Source: Sedimentibacter sp. MB31-C6
GTDB taxonomy: Bacteria > Bacillota > Clostridia > Tissierellales > Sedimentibacteraceae
DNA: 64,000 nucleotides
Assembly: GCF_035934735.1 (NCBI RefSeq)
Contig: NZ_CP142396.1
Location: 2,418,001 to 2,482,000 of the forward strand
Reading direction: 5' to 3'
Of the stretch, positions 54,901-63,242 are shown piece by piece. The position numbers were made by a program, and so were the translations under genes. Positions within the stretch are counted from its first letter, which is position 1. Each line of letters starts with the position of its first letter. Under the pieces are notes generated by a model. That model did no database searches and had not been told where the DNA came from. It saw only the letters and a program-made list of their open reading frames with translations.

Positions 54901-55193
54901 ACAATATGTTTACAACCACCGATATTATCAATAAATGCAGGACAATTACAATTAAATTTAACGATTTCTCCTTCGTTATCTATATGAACTGATGTATTAT
55001 AATTTTTACCGAAATTTCCTTCGACATTTGCCGAGTATTTATTTTCGAAACCTACGGTTTCTTCATTATAGATTCTTTCAAGACTTAATTTTACTACATG
55101 ATTATCTTCGTAATATCTAAGTCCTCTATTGTATGTTATTTGATTTTCAGTACAGTTTTTTATGTCATCTATATTAAAATTAATTTTTTTCAT
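51906..55193 (-). CDS. SNF2-family DNA-dependent ATPase with SWIM zinc finger
   Basis: This 1095-residue protein combines an N-terminal SWIM zinc finger (FNCNCPAFIDNIGGCKH, about 76-92), a long middle region, and an SNF2 motor. Motor motifs are GILADDMGLGKTLQIISLLL (motif I), ILDEAQYIKN (II, DEAQ), LTGTPIENSLADLWSIFDF (III), LISLKAGGTGLNLTGADIVI (V) and QATDRTHRIGQ (VI). It probably moves along DNA to remodel protein-DNA complexes in transcription or repair. ATG at 55193 follows GGAG. It lies near a Y-family polymerase gene, which is suggestive of repair only. No methyltransferase or other defence partner is nearby. Confidence 0.93.
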   Translation of the reverse strand: MKKINFNIDDIKNCTENQITYNRGLRYYEDNHVVKLSLERIYNEETVGFENKYSANVEGNFGKNYNTSVHIDNEGEIVKFNCNCPAFIDNIGGCKHIVATMLKIYYNYNSKIVSFNNVVFNDNKNKAINHNYPLINLIDIFENRIKESVKIEEKNGSVVLKPIINIIDKDTIGIEFTIGDIRDYVVKDAYELANNIKNTNFISYGKSLEFNHEIKGFEEASQPLALFLRNEADVYMQVISKTSNMYNTYNTTGRAFKILPFTIDNFFDLFENQTVECRGYKYEFKEISFVNEDPKVEFYINEENEQYSLSTNLYISFMSSSSNYKYIIAEDKLYRCSKEFENSILPAVNIIMKQPSKTILLTKDYMGKFCSAVLPQISKYALVKTDMEISEKFNVLPLSPSIYLDCNNKGHIFADVIFNYKDIKINPFIKSTNDNTTVRNLLEEAKIINAVENVGFTKTRANYTMTDENKIYEFLISAVNNLTSLCEVNVSDNFKKINIRYPKTMSMGVKLKGNLIELNIDKLEFDPTELKDILLSYKRKKKYFRLKDGSFLNLENEYFNTIDKLVEDLDISNKDLELGHIEIPKYRALYLNNLLKNSTWINAKKQQSFKEMIHNINDSDESEFELPETLKPILRNYQVAGYKWLKTLSQYSLGGILADDMGLGKTLQIISLLLSERNNNLKPSIVICPTSLVYNWKSELEKFSPDITTLIITGTAIGRQKLISNINDYELIFTSYDLVKRDIELYQNIEFKYCILDEAQYIKNSTTQNSKAVKLIKSDMRFALTGTPIENSLADLWSIFDFIIPGFLLTYKKFKERYETPIVKNEDKNILERLNKQIQPFILRRLKKDVLKELPDKIETISYAQMGTTQRKLYFAELMKLNEEFNNEIKENGYDKSQIKILSMLTRLRQICCDPSLYFDNYKGGSAKLDLCMEILTNCIENGHKVLIFSQFTSMLNIIEHQLKSNFIDYYMLTGTTKSIKRLEMANSFNKDNIPVFLISLKAGGTGLNLTGADIVIHFDPWWNISAQNQATDRTHRIGQNNKVQVFKLIAKDTIEEKIEKLQQSKKNLADSVIKKGEILINSLSKEEINNLFNI

Positions 55194-55377
55194 CACTATC
55201 TCCAACTTTTTTCATTTGCTTAATTGATTATTATATCTCATTTGAATAAATTTTAAAATAGCAAATAAAATAAAAAAGAAAAAAATTCTTTAATTAATAT
55301 TACTTGTAATATTGCAATAATTATTATAATATTTATATTAGGATTATATAAAAAAATCAAACTATAGGAAAGACATT

Positions 55378-55854
55378 ATGTTAAATGAGATTTTGGATTT
55401 TTTATCAATAGAATTTACTGTTTTATTAACAGCTACATTACCTGTAATAGAACTTAGAGGAGCTATTCCAGTAGGTATATCTTTGGGGCTATCTCCTATA
55501 CATGCAACGTTTATTAGTTTTATTGGGAGCATGCTACCCGTACCTTTTATATTGTTTTCAATTCGTCCAATATTTAATTATTTAAAGAAAACTAAATTGT
55601 TTAAAAAGTTAGTATATAAGATTACTGATAAGTCTTTTAAAAAAAGTGGTAAAATTAAAAAGTATGGCGTATGGGGTTTGCTTATCTTTGTAGCGATACC
55701 TTTACCAGGGACAGGCGTATGGAGTGGTAGCTTGGCTGCGGCATTACTTAATCTTAGATTTAAGTGGGCGTTTCCTGCTATTTTTGTTGGAAATTTAATC
55801 GCTGGAATTCTTATAATGGGTATTAGCTATGGAGTATTTAGTGTATTTATATAA
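55378..55854 (+). CDS. COG2426 small membrane protein (putative small multidrug export family)
   Basis: This 158-residue protein has about four helices. ATLPVIELRGAIPVGISLGL and FVAIPLPGTGVWSGSLAAALL identify the COG2426/Sm_multidrug_ex family. The export function in the family name is not well established. ATG follows AGGAAAG. It ends three bases from the converging DinB gene. Confidence 0.88.
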   Translation: MLNEILDFLSIEFTVLLTATLPVIELRGAIPVGISLGLSPIHATFISFIGSMLPVPFILFSIRPIFNYLKKTKLFKKLVYKITDKSFKKSGKIKKYGVWGLLIFVAIPLPGTGVWSGSLAAALLNLRFKWAFPAIFVGNLIAGILIMGISYGVFSVFI

Positions 55855-55857
55855 AAT

Positions 55858-57060
55858 TTACTCTTTGTCTTCTTTTTTAATTAGTACTCCAGGTTTAATT
55901 ATTGAAGAACCATACTTTTTACGTATATTATGAATTGTATTTTCTAAGTTATCAATTTTATCTATAGTACTTTTTTCATCATTACTTATTTCAGGTAGCT
56001 TAAATATAGATATTTGGTCAGCATTATCATTGTAAAATCCGCTTAAACTTATTCCAAGTAGTCGTATTGGCTCATTATTCCAGTTGTTTTGAAGGAGCTT
56101 TACACCAGTAGAATAAATTTCTTTAACTAAGCAGGTTGATGGTATAGTCATTTGTCGGGTCATACTTTTAAAGTTAGCATATTTAATACTAATTTGAATT
56201 GTATGACCTTTCTTTTTATATTTTCTTGCAGTCATACCAACTTCATCTGAAAGTTTCATTAAAACAACCTTTGCATATTCTATGTCTGTAATATCTTGAG
56301 GTAATGTAACAGATCTACCGATTGATTTCATATCACTTTCAGTATAAGGTGTTAAGGGTGAATTATCTATACCATTTGCAAGTGAAAAAAGTTCAGCTCC
56401 TATTTTTCCAAATTTTTTTTGCAGGTGTATTTTGTCAAATATAGCTAAGTCCCCAATTGTTATAATTCCCATATTTTGAAGTTTTTGTGATGTTTGTTTT
56501 CCAACACCATACATATATTGAACTGGTAGTGGCCACATCTTTTGATTAATATCCTTATTCCATAGTTCTGTTATACCTAATGGTTTTTTCATTTCTGAAG
56601 CCATTTTTGATAAAAATTTATTTTCTGATATACCAATAGAGCACCATAGGCCTAGTTCTTTTTTTATTTGTTCCATTATTTTTGTTGCAGACTCTAAAGG
56701 CTTGCCAAAGATTCCTTCGCAACCTGTCATGTCTAGCCAAGCTTCATCTATGCTGTTCTGTTCAATTACCGGCGTATATGAAGATAAAATGTTCATAACT
56801 TCTTTGGACTTTTGTTCATAGAAATGGTGATCAGGTGGAACAACAATTAAGTTTGGACATAGTTTTAATGCTTTTCGAAGAACCATAGTCGTCTTAATAC
56901 CATATTTTCTTGCTTCATAATTTGCTGTCAATATAATACCTGAACGATTTTTGGGATCGCCTGCAACGGCTGCTGGTTTACCAATAATTTCGGGATATCG
57001 AGTACTTTCGCAGCTTATAAAAAAAGCATTCATATCAACTAGGAAGATTACTCTTTCCAT
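55858..57060 (-). CDS. dinB: DNA polymerase IV (Y family)
   Basis: This 400-residue translesion polymerase has the palm start FLVDMNAFFISCES with the first metal-binding aspartate, VAGDPKNRSGIILTANYEAR with the steric-gate region, and the catalytic SIDEAWLDMTG (Asp-Glu pair, about residue 103). A helix-hairpin-helix thumb (MYGVGKQTSQKLQNMGI) and little-finger domain (about 240-350) follow. A C-terminal tail of about 35 residues shows no obvious sliding-clamp motif. It copies damaged templates with low fidelity. The two closest genes are SNF2 (same strand, beyond the small membrane gene) and the PrpR-type activator. Confidence 0.94.
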   Translation of the reverse strand: MERVIFLVDMNAFFISCESTRYPEIIGKPAAVAGDPKNRSGIILTANYEARKYGIKTTMVLRKALKLCPNLIVVPPDHHFYEQKSKEVMNILSSYTPVIEQNSIDEAWLDMTGCEGIFGKPLESATKIMEQIKKELGLWCSIGISENKFLSKMASEMKKPLGITELWNKDINQKMWPLPVQYMYGVGKQTSQKLQNMGIITIGDLAIFDKIHLQKKFGKIGAELFSLANGIDNSPLTPYTESDMKSIGRSVTLPQDITDIEYAKVVLMKLSDEVGMTARKYKKKGHTIQISIKYANFKSMTRQMTIPSTCLVKEIYSTGVKLLQNNWNNEPIRLLGISLSGFYNDNADQISIFKLPEISNDEKSTIDKIDNLENTIHNIRKKYGSSIIKPGVLIKKEDKE

Positions 57061-57216
57061 TTTTCACACCTACCTATTATTGAATAAGTTTATTTTAACA
57101 TAAGTATAGCCTTTTTTCATTCTATATTCAAGGTTTCTAATTTAATTTTGAAAACTTCCCATTTGAAATATTAATAATATGATATATAATAATTGTATAG
57201 ATAACATATTTTACAC

Positions 57217-57247
57217 TGTAGGGGACGCATTGCATGCGTCCCGCTGT
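57217..57247. repeat. Dispersed GC-rich palindromic repeat, copy 2 (inverted)
   Basis: TGTAGGGGACGCATTGCATG and the following CGTCCCGCTGTA match the reverse complement of the repeat at 51860 with few changes. The core GGGACGCATTGCATGCGTCC is almost a perfect palindrome. The two copies flank the SNF2, COG2426 and dinB genes in opposite orientation. Confidence 0.72.
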
Positions 57248-57267
57248 ATGATGTATACACTACATGC

Positions 57268-57300
57268 AACCTATGACAAAAGAAGGGCTTGTCATAGGTT
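57268..57300. repeat. 12-bp perfect inverted repeat upstream of the PrpR-type gene
   Basis: AACCTATGACAA and TTGTCATAGGTT are perfect complements with nine bases between. TATAAT at 57303-57308 follows directly, so it may be an operator over the activator's promoter or a terminator of upstream transcription. The rest of 57061-57364 holds the dispersed repeat and no gene. Confidence 0.55.
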
Positions 57301-57364
57301 GGTATAATATAAAAATAAGAAAATTTAATAAAATATAAATTGAAAATAATAGGGGGAGTGAGTT

Positions 57365-59233
57365 ATGCCACACATTTATTATGCTGCATATAATGAAGAT
57401 CTTATATCACTTACTAATGAAGTGTTTAAAGATTTAGGTAAAGATGTTGGAGTTTTAGTCTATGATCCTCAAAATCCTCAAAGTTTAATTGAAACTGGTG
57501 TTAAAGTAGTGTTAGCACGTGGAGGTACTGCGAATAGGATTAGGAACACACTAGATATTCCAGTCGTTGAGATACCTATTCCATTTGATGATATGATAAA
57601 GATTCTGTTAGAAGCTAGTAAAATGGGAAAAAACATTGGAGTGGTAGGATATAATAATTTATTAAGTGGATTAGAATTACTAAATCCATTACTTAACATT
57701 AATATAAAGCAAGTATTTGCTAATAATCCTGAAGAAATGATAAGTAAAATGATTCAGCTAAAAGAAGAGGGCATAGAAGTAATAGTTGGTGGTACGTTTC
57801 AAACCAATGTAGCTAAAAAACTAAATATAAAAAATGTCCGAATTGATTTTAGTCCGAAGGCGCTAGAATATGCATATAATGAAGCTGAATCTATACTTGA
57901 AATGATACTTTTAAACAATAGAAAGAATGAAGAATTAAAAGCTATATTAGATACTACTAAGGAAGGTTATATAGCTATTGATAAAAAAGGAGTTATTACA
58001 TTAATAAATCAAACTTCGTTAAATTTAATTTCGAATGGCGTAACTCCGCTTATAGGAGCTCCTTTAATAGAAGTTTTTCCTGAGCTGGAGGGTCTTTTAG
58101 ACATAGTTAAGACAGGTAAGGAATCTTTGCAAGACATTATTCGTATAGGTAGAACTGATGTTCTGTGTAATATGATTCCATTAAAACATGGTTGCAATGA
58201 AGTTATAGGTGCAATTGCAACATTTAATGATGTAAATACGATAACTAAAGGTGAGAGAAAGATAAGAAATAAAATATTAAATAAAGGGTTTTATGCAACT
58301 TATAAATTTAAAGATATTAAATGTGCAAGTAAATCAATTGAGAAGTGCATTTCTAATGCTAAAAAATTCGCTACTAATGATTCAACAGTATTAATACTAG
58401 GCGAAACAGGAGTTGGAAAAGAATTATTTGCTCAAAGTATACATAATGATAGTTCTAGAAAACAAGGACCTTTTGTAGCGATTAATTGTGCATCCCTTCC
58501 TGAAAATATTCTCGAAAGTGAATTGTTTGGTTATGAAGAAGGCGCCTTTACTGGTGCTAAGAAAAATGGTAAGGAAGGTTTATTTGAATTAGCTCATAAT
58601 GGTACTATATTTTTAGATGAAATAAGTGAAATGCCTTTAAGTTTACAGGCTAGGTTTTTGAGAGTTTTACAGGAAAGGAAGGTTATGAGATTAGGAAGTG
58701 ATCAGATTATTCCTATTAACGTTAGAGTTATTTCTGCAACAAATAAAGATATTAAAAAACTTGTTTCTGATAAAAAGTTTAGAGATGATTTATTCTACAG
58801 ATTGAATGTTTTGACTTTGAATATTCCACCACTAAGAGATAGAAAAGATGACATAAATGAACTGATAAATGATTTTTGCAAAGTTTATGCTAAAAATAGA
58901 AATATTAATATTCAAAAAGATGCTTTTGATGTTTTAAAAGATTACAAATGGCCGGGTAATGTAAGACAATTGAAAAATTTCATTGAAAAATTAAGCATTA
59001 TAAGTAATTTTGATGTAATTAATGCAAAAATCGTAAAAGATATGATAAGAAACAATGAACCTGAGTTTGAAACAACTGATTATAATAAAAAAGTTATTAA
59101 GATACCTATAACGAAGGAAGAAGTTTATGAAGCCTTAAGGTTATCCAATGGAAGTAAAATAGAAGCTGCTAATTTACTTGGAGTTCACAGAAGTACACTT
59201 TGGAGACTAATGAAAAAATATAATTTATATTAG
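57365..59233 (+). CDS. PrpR-type sigma-54 activator
   Basis: This 622-residue enhancer-binding protein has a PrpR_N sensor domain (about 1-185; [32 protein letters not shown]), which in relatives binds a metabolite. A PAS domain (about 190-300) follows. The AAA+ module has Walker A GETGVGKE (about 346), an intact GAFTGA loop (about 391) and [10 protein letters not shown] Fis-type helix-turn-helix lies at the end ([20 protein letters not shown]). ATG follows GGGGGAG. The 19-base inverted repeat and -24/-12 element after the gene show it controls the threonine aldolase and symporter genes downstream. Confidence 0.94.
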   Translation: MPHIYYAAYNEDLISLTNEVFKDLGKDVGVLVYDPQNPQSLIETGVKVVLARGGTANRIRNTLDIPVVEIPIPFDDMIKILLEASKMGKNIGVVGYNNLLSGLELLNPLLNINIKQVFANNPEEMISKMIQLKEEGIEVIVGGTFQTNVAKKLNIKNVRIDFSPKALEYAYNEAESILEMILLNNRKNEELKAILDTTKEGYIAIDKKGVITLINQTSLNLISNGVTPLIGAPLIEVFPELEGLLDIVKTGKESLQDIIRIGRTDVLCNMIPLKHGCNEVIGAIATFNDVNTITKGERKIRNKILNKGFYATYKFKDIKCASKSIEKCISNAKKFATNDSTVLILGETGVGKELFAQSIHNDSSRKQGPFVAINCASLPENILESELFGYEEGAFTGAKKNGKEGLFELAHNGTIFLDEISEMPLSLQARFLRVLQERKVMRLGSDQIIPINVRVISATNKDIKKLVSDKKFRDDLFYRLNVLTLNIPPLRDRKDDINELINDFCKVYAKNRNINIQKDAFDVLKDYKWPGNVRQLKNFIEKLSIISNFDVINAKIVKDMIRNNEPEFETTDYNKKVIKIPITKEEVYEALRLSNGSKIEAANLLGVHRSTLWRLMKKYNLY

Positions 59234-59248
59234 TATATACATGTTGCG

Positions 59249-59290
59249 TAAACGTCTCTTGTGTTTCAAACGAAACATAAGATACGTTTA
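59249..59290. promoter_or_regulatory. 19-bp inverted repeat, likely enhancer site for the PrpR-type activator
   Basis: TAAACGTCTCTTGTGTTTC and GAAACATAAGATACGTTTA are complementary with two mismatches and a four-base centre. It lies about 95 bases upstream of the -24 element, the usual enhancer distance. Confidence 0.8.
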
Positions 59291-59383
59291 TTTTAAATTG
59301 GAAGAATGAATCTATACTTATGAAAAATCTTTTATATAAGTTGATTTTAATAGAAAATGCATCTTATAAAAATAATATGTTTC

Positions 59384-59400
59384 TTGGCACCATAATTGCA
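59384..59400 (+). promoter_or_regulatory. Sigma-54 promoter of the threonine aldolase gene
   Basis: TTGGCACCATAATTGCA is a near-perfect RpoN consensus with GG and GC 10 bases apart. The start should lie near 59411, only about 22 bases before the ATG. Confidence 0.9.
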
Positions 59401-59432
59401 AATATTATATATAACAAGAAGGGAGGAATCAA

Positions 59433-60470
59433 ATGATTGACTTAAGAAGTGATACATTAACTATACCAGACGATGAAATGTTAAAAACTATTTTAACTGC
59501 CAAGTTTGGTGATGATGGAAGAATTAATGAAGATGGAAGGGGTGAGGATTTAACTGTTAATGAACTTGAGGATTTGGCCGCATTGTTAACAGAAAAAGAT
59601 GAAGGTGTACTTTTTTCTTCAGGCACTTTAGCGAATACTACTGCTATATTAACTTATTGTAATCCAGGAGATAAAGTACTAGTAGATGAAATATTACACA
59701 TTTACAAAAGTGAAAAAGTAGTTTTTGAAAAAAGTGTTGGACAGTTGATGCCAGTTTTTTACAGGTTAAATGAGAAATATAAACCTGATATGCTACATTT
59801 GAGGCAGCTTATGAAAAAAAACGACATTAAACTATTATGTATTGAAAATACTCACAATTTCTCTGGTGGTGTATGCTTAGATGTTAAGGATTTAAAAGAA
59901 ATTTATAATTTGGCTAAAGAATTCAATATTCATGTTCATATGGATGGAGCCAGATTGTTTAATGCTACAACCAGTCTTGATGTTGAGGCTAAAGATTTAT
60001 GTAAATATGTTGATTCTATAATGTTTTGTATTTCAAAAGGTCTTGGGGCTCCATTAGGATCTCTTCTATGTGGAAATAAAGATTTTATAAAAAAAGCTAG
60101 ACAGAAGAGAAGGCTTTTAGGTGGAAACATGAGACAAGCAGGGGTGATTGCTGCTCCAGGATTATATGCTTTAAATCATAATGTTGAAAAGTTAAAAATA
60201 GACAATGAAAATGCTAAATATGTTTCAGATAATATAAGAAATTTAAAGAAAACAAAAGTTCAAGATATGGTACAAAGTAATATTGTTATGTTAGATATAA
60301 GTAAGACAGGATTATCTACTGAAGAGTATTGCGATAAAGCTAAAAAATATGGTTTATGGATAAGACCAGTATTGGATAATAAAGTTCGTATGGTGTTTTA
60401 TAATGGAATTAATCGGGAAGATGCTGATGAAGTTATAAGTATTATTAGGAAGATAGATAATTCTTTATAA
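59433..60470 (+). CDS. Low-specificity L-threonine aldolase
   Basis: This 345-residue PLP enzyme of the GLY1/LtaE family splits threonine or allo-threonine to glycine and acetaldehyde. MIDLRSDTLTIPDDEML, EDEGVLFSSGTLANTTA-like SSGTLANTTAIL, ENTHNFSGGVCL, HMDGARLFNA with the PLP-binding Asp, and FCISKGLGAPLGS with the Schiff-base lysine (about residue 200) are all present. Length is typical. ATG follows GGGAGG. It is driven by a sigma-54 promoter and precedes an SLC1-type symporter, so imported hydroxy amino acid is probably its substrate. Confidence 0.93.
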   Translation: MIDLRSDTLTIPDDEMLKTILTAKFGDDGRINEDGRGEDLTVNELEDLAALLTEKDEGVLFSSGTLANTTAILTYCNPGDKVLVDEILHIYKSEKVVFEKSVGQLMPVFYRLNEKYKPDMLHLRQLMKKNDIKLLCIENTHNFSGGVCLDVKDLKEIYNLAKEFNIHVHMDGARLFNATTSLDVEAKDLCKYVDSIMFCISKGLGAPLGSLLCGNKDFIKKARQKRRLLGGNMRQAGVIAAPGLYALNHNVEKLKIDNENAKYVSDNIRNLKKTKVQDMVQSNIVMLDISKTGLSTEEYCDKAKKYGLWIRPVLDNKVRMVFYNGINREDADEVISIIRKIDNSL

Positions 60471-60582
60471 TTATAATTAGGAAAAAAGAAGTTAATCATC
60501 TATATAGGTGGTGAGTTTCGATTAAGTGTTACATGTAGTGGGGATATCCCATTGAAAAAATATATAGAAAGGTAGTGATTTT

Positions 60583-61812
60583 GTGAAGATTTTTGGCAAA
60601 AAGATTGGCTTAACTTCTCAAGTTTTTTTAGCAATGATATTAGGTGCAATATTTGGACTCGTTATCGGAGAACCAATGACTAAAGTTGGGTTTATCGGTA
60701 CAATATGGCTAAATATGATTAAAATGATAGTAATTCCTATGGTCATAGTAACAATAGTTACAGGAATTATTTCGCAAAAGGATGTTAAATCTTTAGGACG
60801 TATTAGTGTCAGAATAATGTCTTATTATATTATAACTACATTAATTGCTGCTGCTATAGGTATAATAGTTGCAACAATAGTTAAGCCTGGTAATATTGCT
60901 AGCTTTACTGGTTTAGCTTCAAAGGAAATTGGAACTGGTACTGATGTAACTATAGGGGACTTTTTTACAAGTATGTTTTCTTCTAATATGTTTAATACAT
61001 TTTCAGAAGGTAATATATTACAAACACTTATAATTGCAATATTGATAGGTGTTGCTATATTAAGAATGAAAACAGAAAGTTTGAAAACTACAATAATAAA
61101 TGGATTCAATGCGTTAAGCGAAATGGTATTTTCTCTAATAGGTATGATTATGATAGTTTCTCCTATAGGTGTGTTTTTTCTTATGGCAGATTCTTTTGCT
61201 ACATATGGAGCAGGTATATTTACTAGTATGGCAACATTGGCAGGTACTTATTATCTAGCTTGTATTATGCAGATATTATTAGTTTATGGTGGTGTATTAT
61301 GGTTTAAAGCTGGCATAAATCCGATTAAATTTATTAAAGATAGTGCAGAATTATGGGTTTATACGATATCTACCTGTAGTAGTGTAGCTTCCATTCCAGT
61401 TAATATAAAAGTTGCAAAAGAAAAATTTGGTGTTCCTGAAAGTATTTCTGGATTTACAGTTCCCTTAGGCTCTCAGATGAACTACGATGGAAGTGTTTTA
61501 CTATATGGAGTTGTAATTGTATTTATAAGTCAGGTAGTTGGTGTTCCTTTAAGTGTTGGTATTATGCTTAAGATTATTCTATTATCTGCTATTTTTTCAA
61601 CTGGTGGTGGAGGAATACCTGGAAGCGGTATTGTTAAATTGCTGGTTATGGTTGAAGCGTTTGGACTGCCAACAGAGATTGTAGGAATCATTGCTGCTTT
61701 CTACAGATTGTTCGATATGGGTACAACTACAAATAATTGCTTAGGAGACTTAGCAGGAACAATCTTTGTTTCAAAACTAGAAGAAAAATCAGCTAAGAAG
61801 GCTACTAATTAA
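60583..61812 (+). CDS. SLC1-family (DAACS) symporter, predicted neutral amino acid specificity
   Basis: This 409-residue elevator-type symporter takes up amino acids with Na+ or H+. Translation starts at GTG (MKIFGKKIGLTSQVFLAMIL). The hairpin 1 motif reads STCSSVASIPV, TM7 reads GSQMNYDG, and TM8 reads LFDMGTTTNNCLGD. Where aspartate transporters such as GltPh have Arg397 in DMGRTMVN, this protein has Thr381, as in ASCT-type neutral carriers; Asp378, Asn385 and Asp389 are kept. Threonine or serine is thus more likely than glutamate. It follows threonine aldolase by 112 bases and may share its transcript. Confidence 0.88.
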   Translation: MKIFGKKIGLTSQVFLAMILGAIFGLVIGEPMTKVGFIGTIWLNMIKMIVIPMVIVTIVTGIISQKDVKSLGRISVRIMSYYIITTLIAAAIGIIVATIVKPGNIASFTGLASKEIGTGTDVTIGDFFTSMFSSNMFNTFSEGNILQTLIIAILIGVAILRMKTESLKTTIINGFNALSEMVFSLIGMIMIVSPIGVFFLMADSFATYGAGIFTSMATLAGTYYLACIMQILLVYGGVLWFKAGINPIKFIKDSAELWVYTISTCSSVASIPVNIKVAKEKFGVPESISGFTVPLGSQMNYDGSVLLYGVVIVFISQVVGVPLSVGIMLKIILLSAIFSTGGGGIPGSGIVKLLVMVEAFGLPTEIVGIIAAFYRLFDMGTTTNNCLGDLAGTIFVSKLEEKSAKKATN

Positions 61813-61847
61813 TGGATTTTAAATAGGATAGTTAATAGTTATATTGT

Positions 61848-61890
61848 AAAAAATGAAAACGCATAGATACACTGCGTTTTCATTTTTTAT
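61848..61890 (+). terminator. Intrinsic terminator
   Basis: AAAAATGAAAACGCA and TGCGTTTTCATTTTT pair perfectly with a nine-base loop and a T-run, 36 bases after the symporter gene. Confidence 0.85.
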
Positions 61891-62011
61891 TGAAATTTCA
61901 TTGTGTATGTATCATATGTTACGTGATTTCAAAAAAATATGTGTTATTATATTTGAAAAAGGAATGTATATGATGTAAAATCGTAAGTATAACAATTAGG
62001 AGGATTAATTT

Positions 62012-62491
62012 ATGTCTACAACTATTGCGTTATATGTTATTTCTATTTCAGCACTAGTTATTTCATTTATTAAAAGTAAAGAAAAAACAAAACTAGCATT
62101 GAAAAAAGCATGGAAATCATTTGAAAATATATTGCCACAGTTTCTTTCAATATTAGTTATTATAGGGATTATGTTAGCTATATTGACTCCTGAACAAATT
62201 TCTCATTTGATAGGAAATGAATCTGGTTGGATAGGTGTCTTGATTTCTTCTGTTATAGGTTCAATAACGCTTATTCCTGGATTTGTAGCATTTCCTTTGG
62301 CAGCTGCATTGTTGAAGAGTGGAGCAGGGTATATGCAAATTGCAGCGTTCATTTCAACGCTTATGATGGTAGGAATAGTTACTATACCAGTGGAGACTAA
62401 GTTCTTTGGTAAGAAAGCTACTATTATAAGAAACATTGAAGCATTTGTATTTTCTTTATTAGTAGCATTTTTAATGGGGGTATTCATGTAA
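62012..62491 (+). CDS. Permease half-protein, DUF318/ArsP-like, first half
   Basis: This 159-residue membrane protein has four or five helices. LPQFLSILVIIGIMLAIL then SHLIGNESGWIGVLISSVIG and PGFVAFPLAAALLKSG match one half of the COG0701/ArsP_1 permease family, normally about 300 residues with two such halves. ATG follows GGAGGA. Its stop overlaps the ATG of the second half (TAATG). The two are translationally coupled and presumably assemble as a heterodimer. Cargo is unknown. Confidence 0.8.
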   Translation: MSTTIALYVISISALVISFIKSKEKTKLALKKAWKSFENILPQFLSILVIIGIMLAILTPEQISHLIGNESGWIGVLISSVIGSITLIPGFVAFPLAAALLKSGAGYMQIAAFISTLMMVGIVTIPVETKFFGKKATIIRNIEAFVFSLLVAFLMGVFM

Positions 62492-63036
62492 TGGATAAAA
62501 TTAAGAAAACTATAAAACGGTACAAAATTTTCATTTTACTTGCAGTTATTAATATTTTAGTACTTATATTTATTCCTGAATTAGGCAAAAAATCGCTGCA
62601 AATAACTATGAGTAACGCTCTTGAAATGCTCTCGATTTTACCACCGATTTTTATATTACTTGGACTTTTAGATGTATGGGTTAAAAGAGAGACGATGGTT
62701 AAATACATGGGGGAGAGTTCTGGGTTAGTCGGTATTTTACTTGCTTTTTTATTAGGTTCTGCAGCTGCAGGACCATTGTACGCTGCATTTCCAGTAGCAG
62801 TTGTACTTCTAAAAAAAGGTAGCAAACTTTCAAATGTTTTAATTATGATTGGTGCATGGTCAACAACTAAGATACCTTTACTATTATTTGAAGCATCATC
62901 TATGGGAATAAAATTTATGGTATTGAGGTTAGTTCTTGATTTATTTGGAATTGCAGTTATTGCTTATTCAACAGAAAAGTTGTTATCAAAAGAAGATAAA
63001 AAAGAAATATATGCTAATGCATCTTTGATGAAATAA
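62491..63036 (+). CDS. Permease half-protein, DUF318/ArsP-like, second half
   Basis: This 181-residue protein has about five helices and the same motif plan as its partner: LSILPPIFILLGLLDVWV, KYMGESSGLVGILLAFLLGS and GPLYAAFPVAVVLLKKG. The paired FPxAxxLLKxG motifs show that the two genes are related halves. It overlaps the first half by one base and ends before a strong terminator. The pair is placed between the threonine and hydroxybutyrate genes without clear functional connection. Confidence 0.8.
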   Translation: MDKIKKTIKRYKIFILLAVINILVLIFIPELGKKSLQITMSNALEMLSILPPIFILLGLLDVWVKRETMVKYMGESSGLVGILLAFLLGSAAAGPLYAAFPVAVVLLKKGSKLSNVLIMIGAWSTTKIPLLLFEASSMGIKFMVLRLVLDLFGIAVIAYSTEKLLSKEDKKEIYANASLMK

Positions 63037-63074
63037 CATTTGTATTTTGTTAGATAATATTAAGTTATAAAATA

Positions 63075-63104
63075 AAAAATCGGGAATTTTCCCGATTTTT
63101 TATT
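63075..63104. terminator. Bidirectional terminator
   Basis: AAAAATCGGG and CCCGATTTTT form a perfect 10-base stem with a six-base loop and T-run. Confidence 0.85.
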
Positions 63105-63179
63105 TGCGCTGTAGCTATTCTAGTTACGTTAGTTTTTTAGAAAATTTGTGGAATTTTAATTAGATATTTTATTTTTAAA

Positions 63180-63212
63180 AATAGTGTAGAAGTATGAAGT
63201 ATCTACGCTATT
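63180..63212. promoter_or_regulatory. 11-bp inverted repeat upstream of the hydroxybutyrate dehydrogenase promoter
   Basis: AATAGTGTAGA and TCTACGCTATT are complementary with one mismatch, 11 bases apart, about 30 bases before the -24 element. The GTAGA...TCTAC halves resemble those of the BKACE enhancer at 22606-22655, so the same activator may bind. Confidence 0.55.
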
Positions 63213-63242
63213 ATTATTTTATTAAAGATATTTTATATACAA

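Noticed and set aside
51906-55193. SNF2 helicase as part of a phage-defence island such as DISARM
   Set aside because: No methyltransferase, DUF1998, phospholipase D or nuclease gene is adjacent, and the SWIM-SNF2 form is common in Firmicutes chromosomes.
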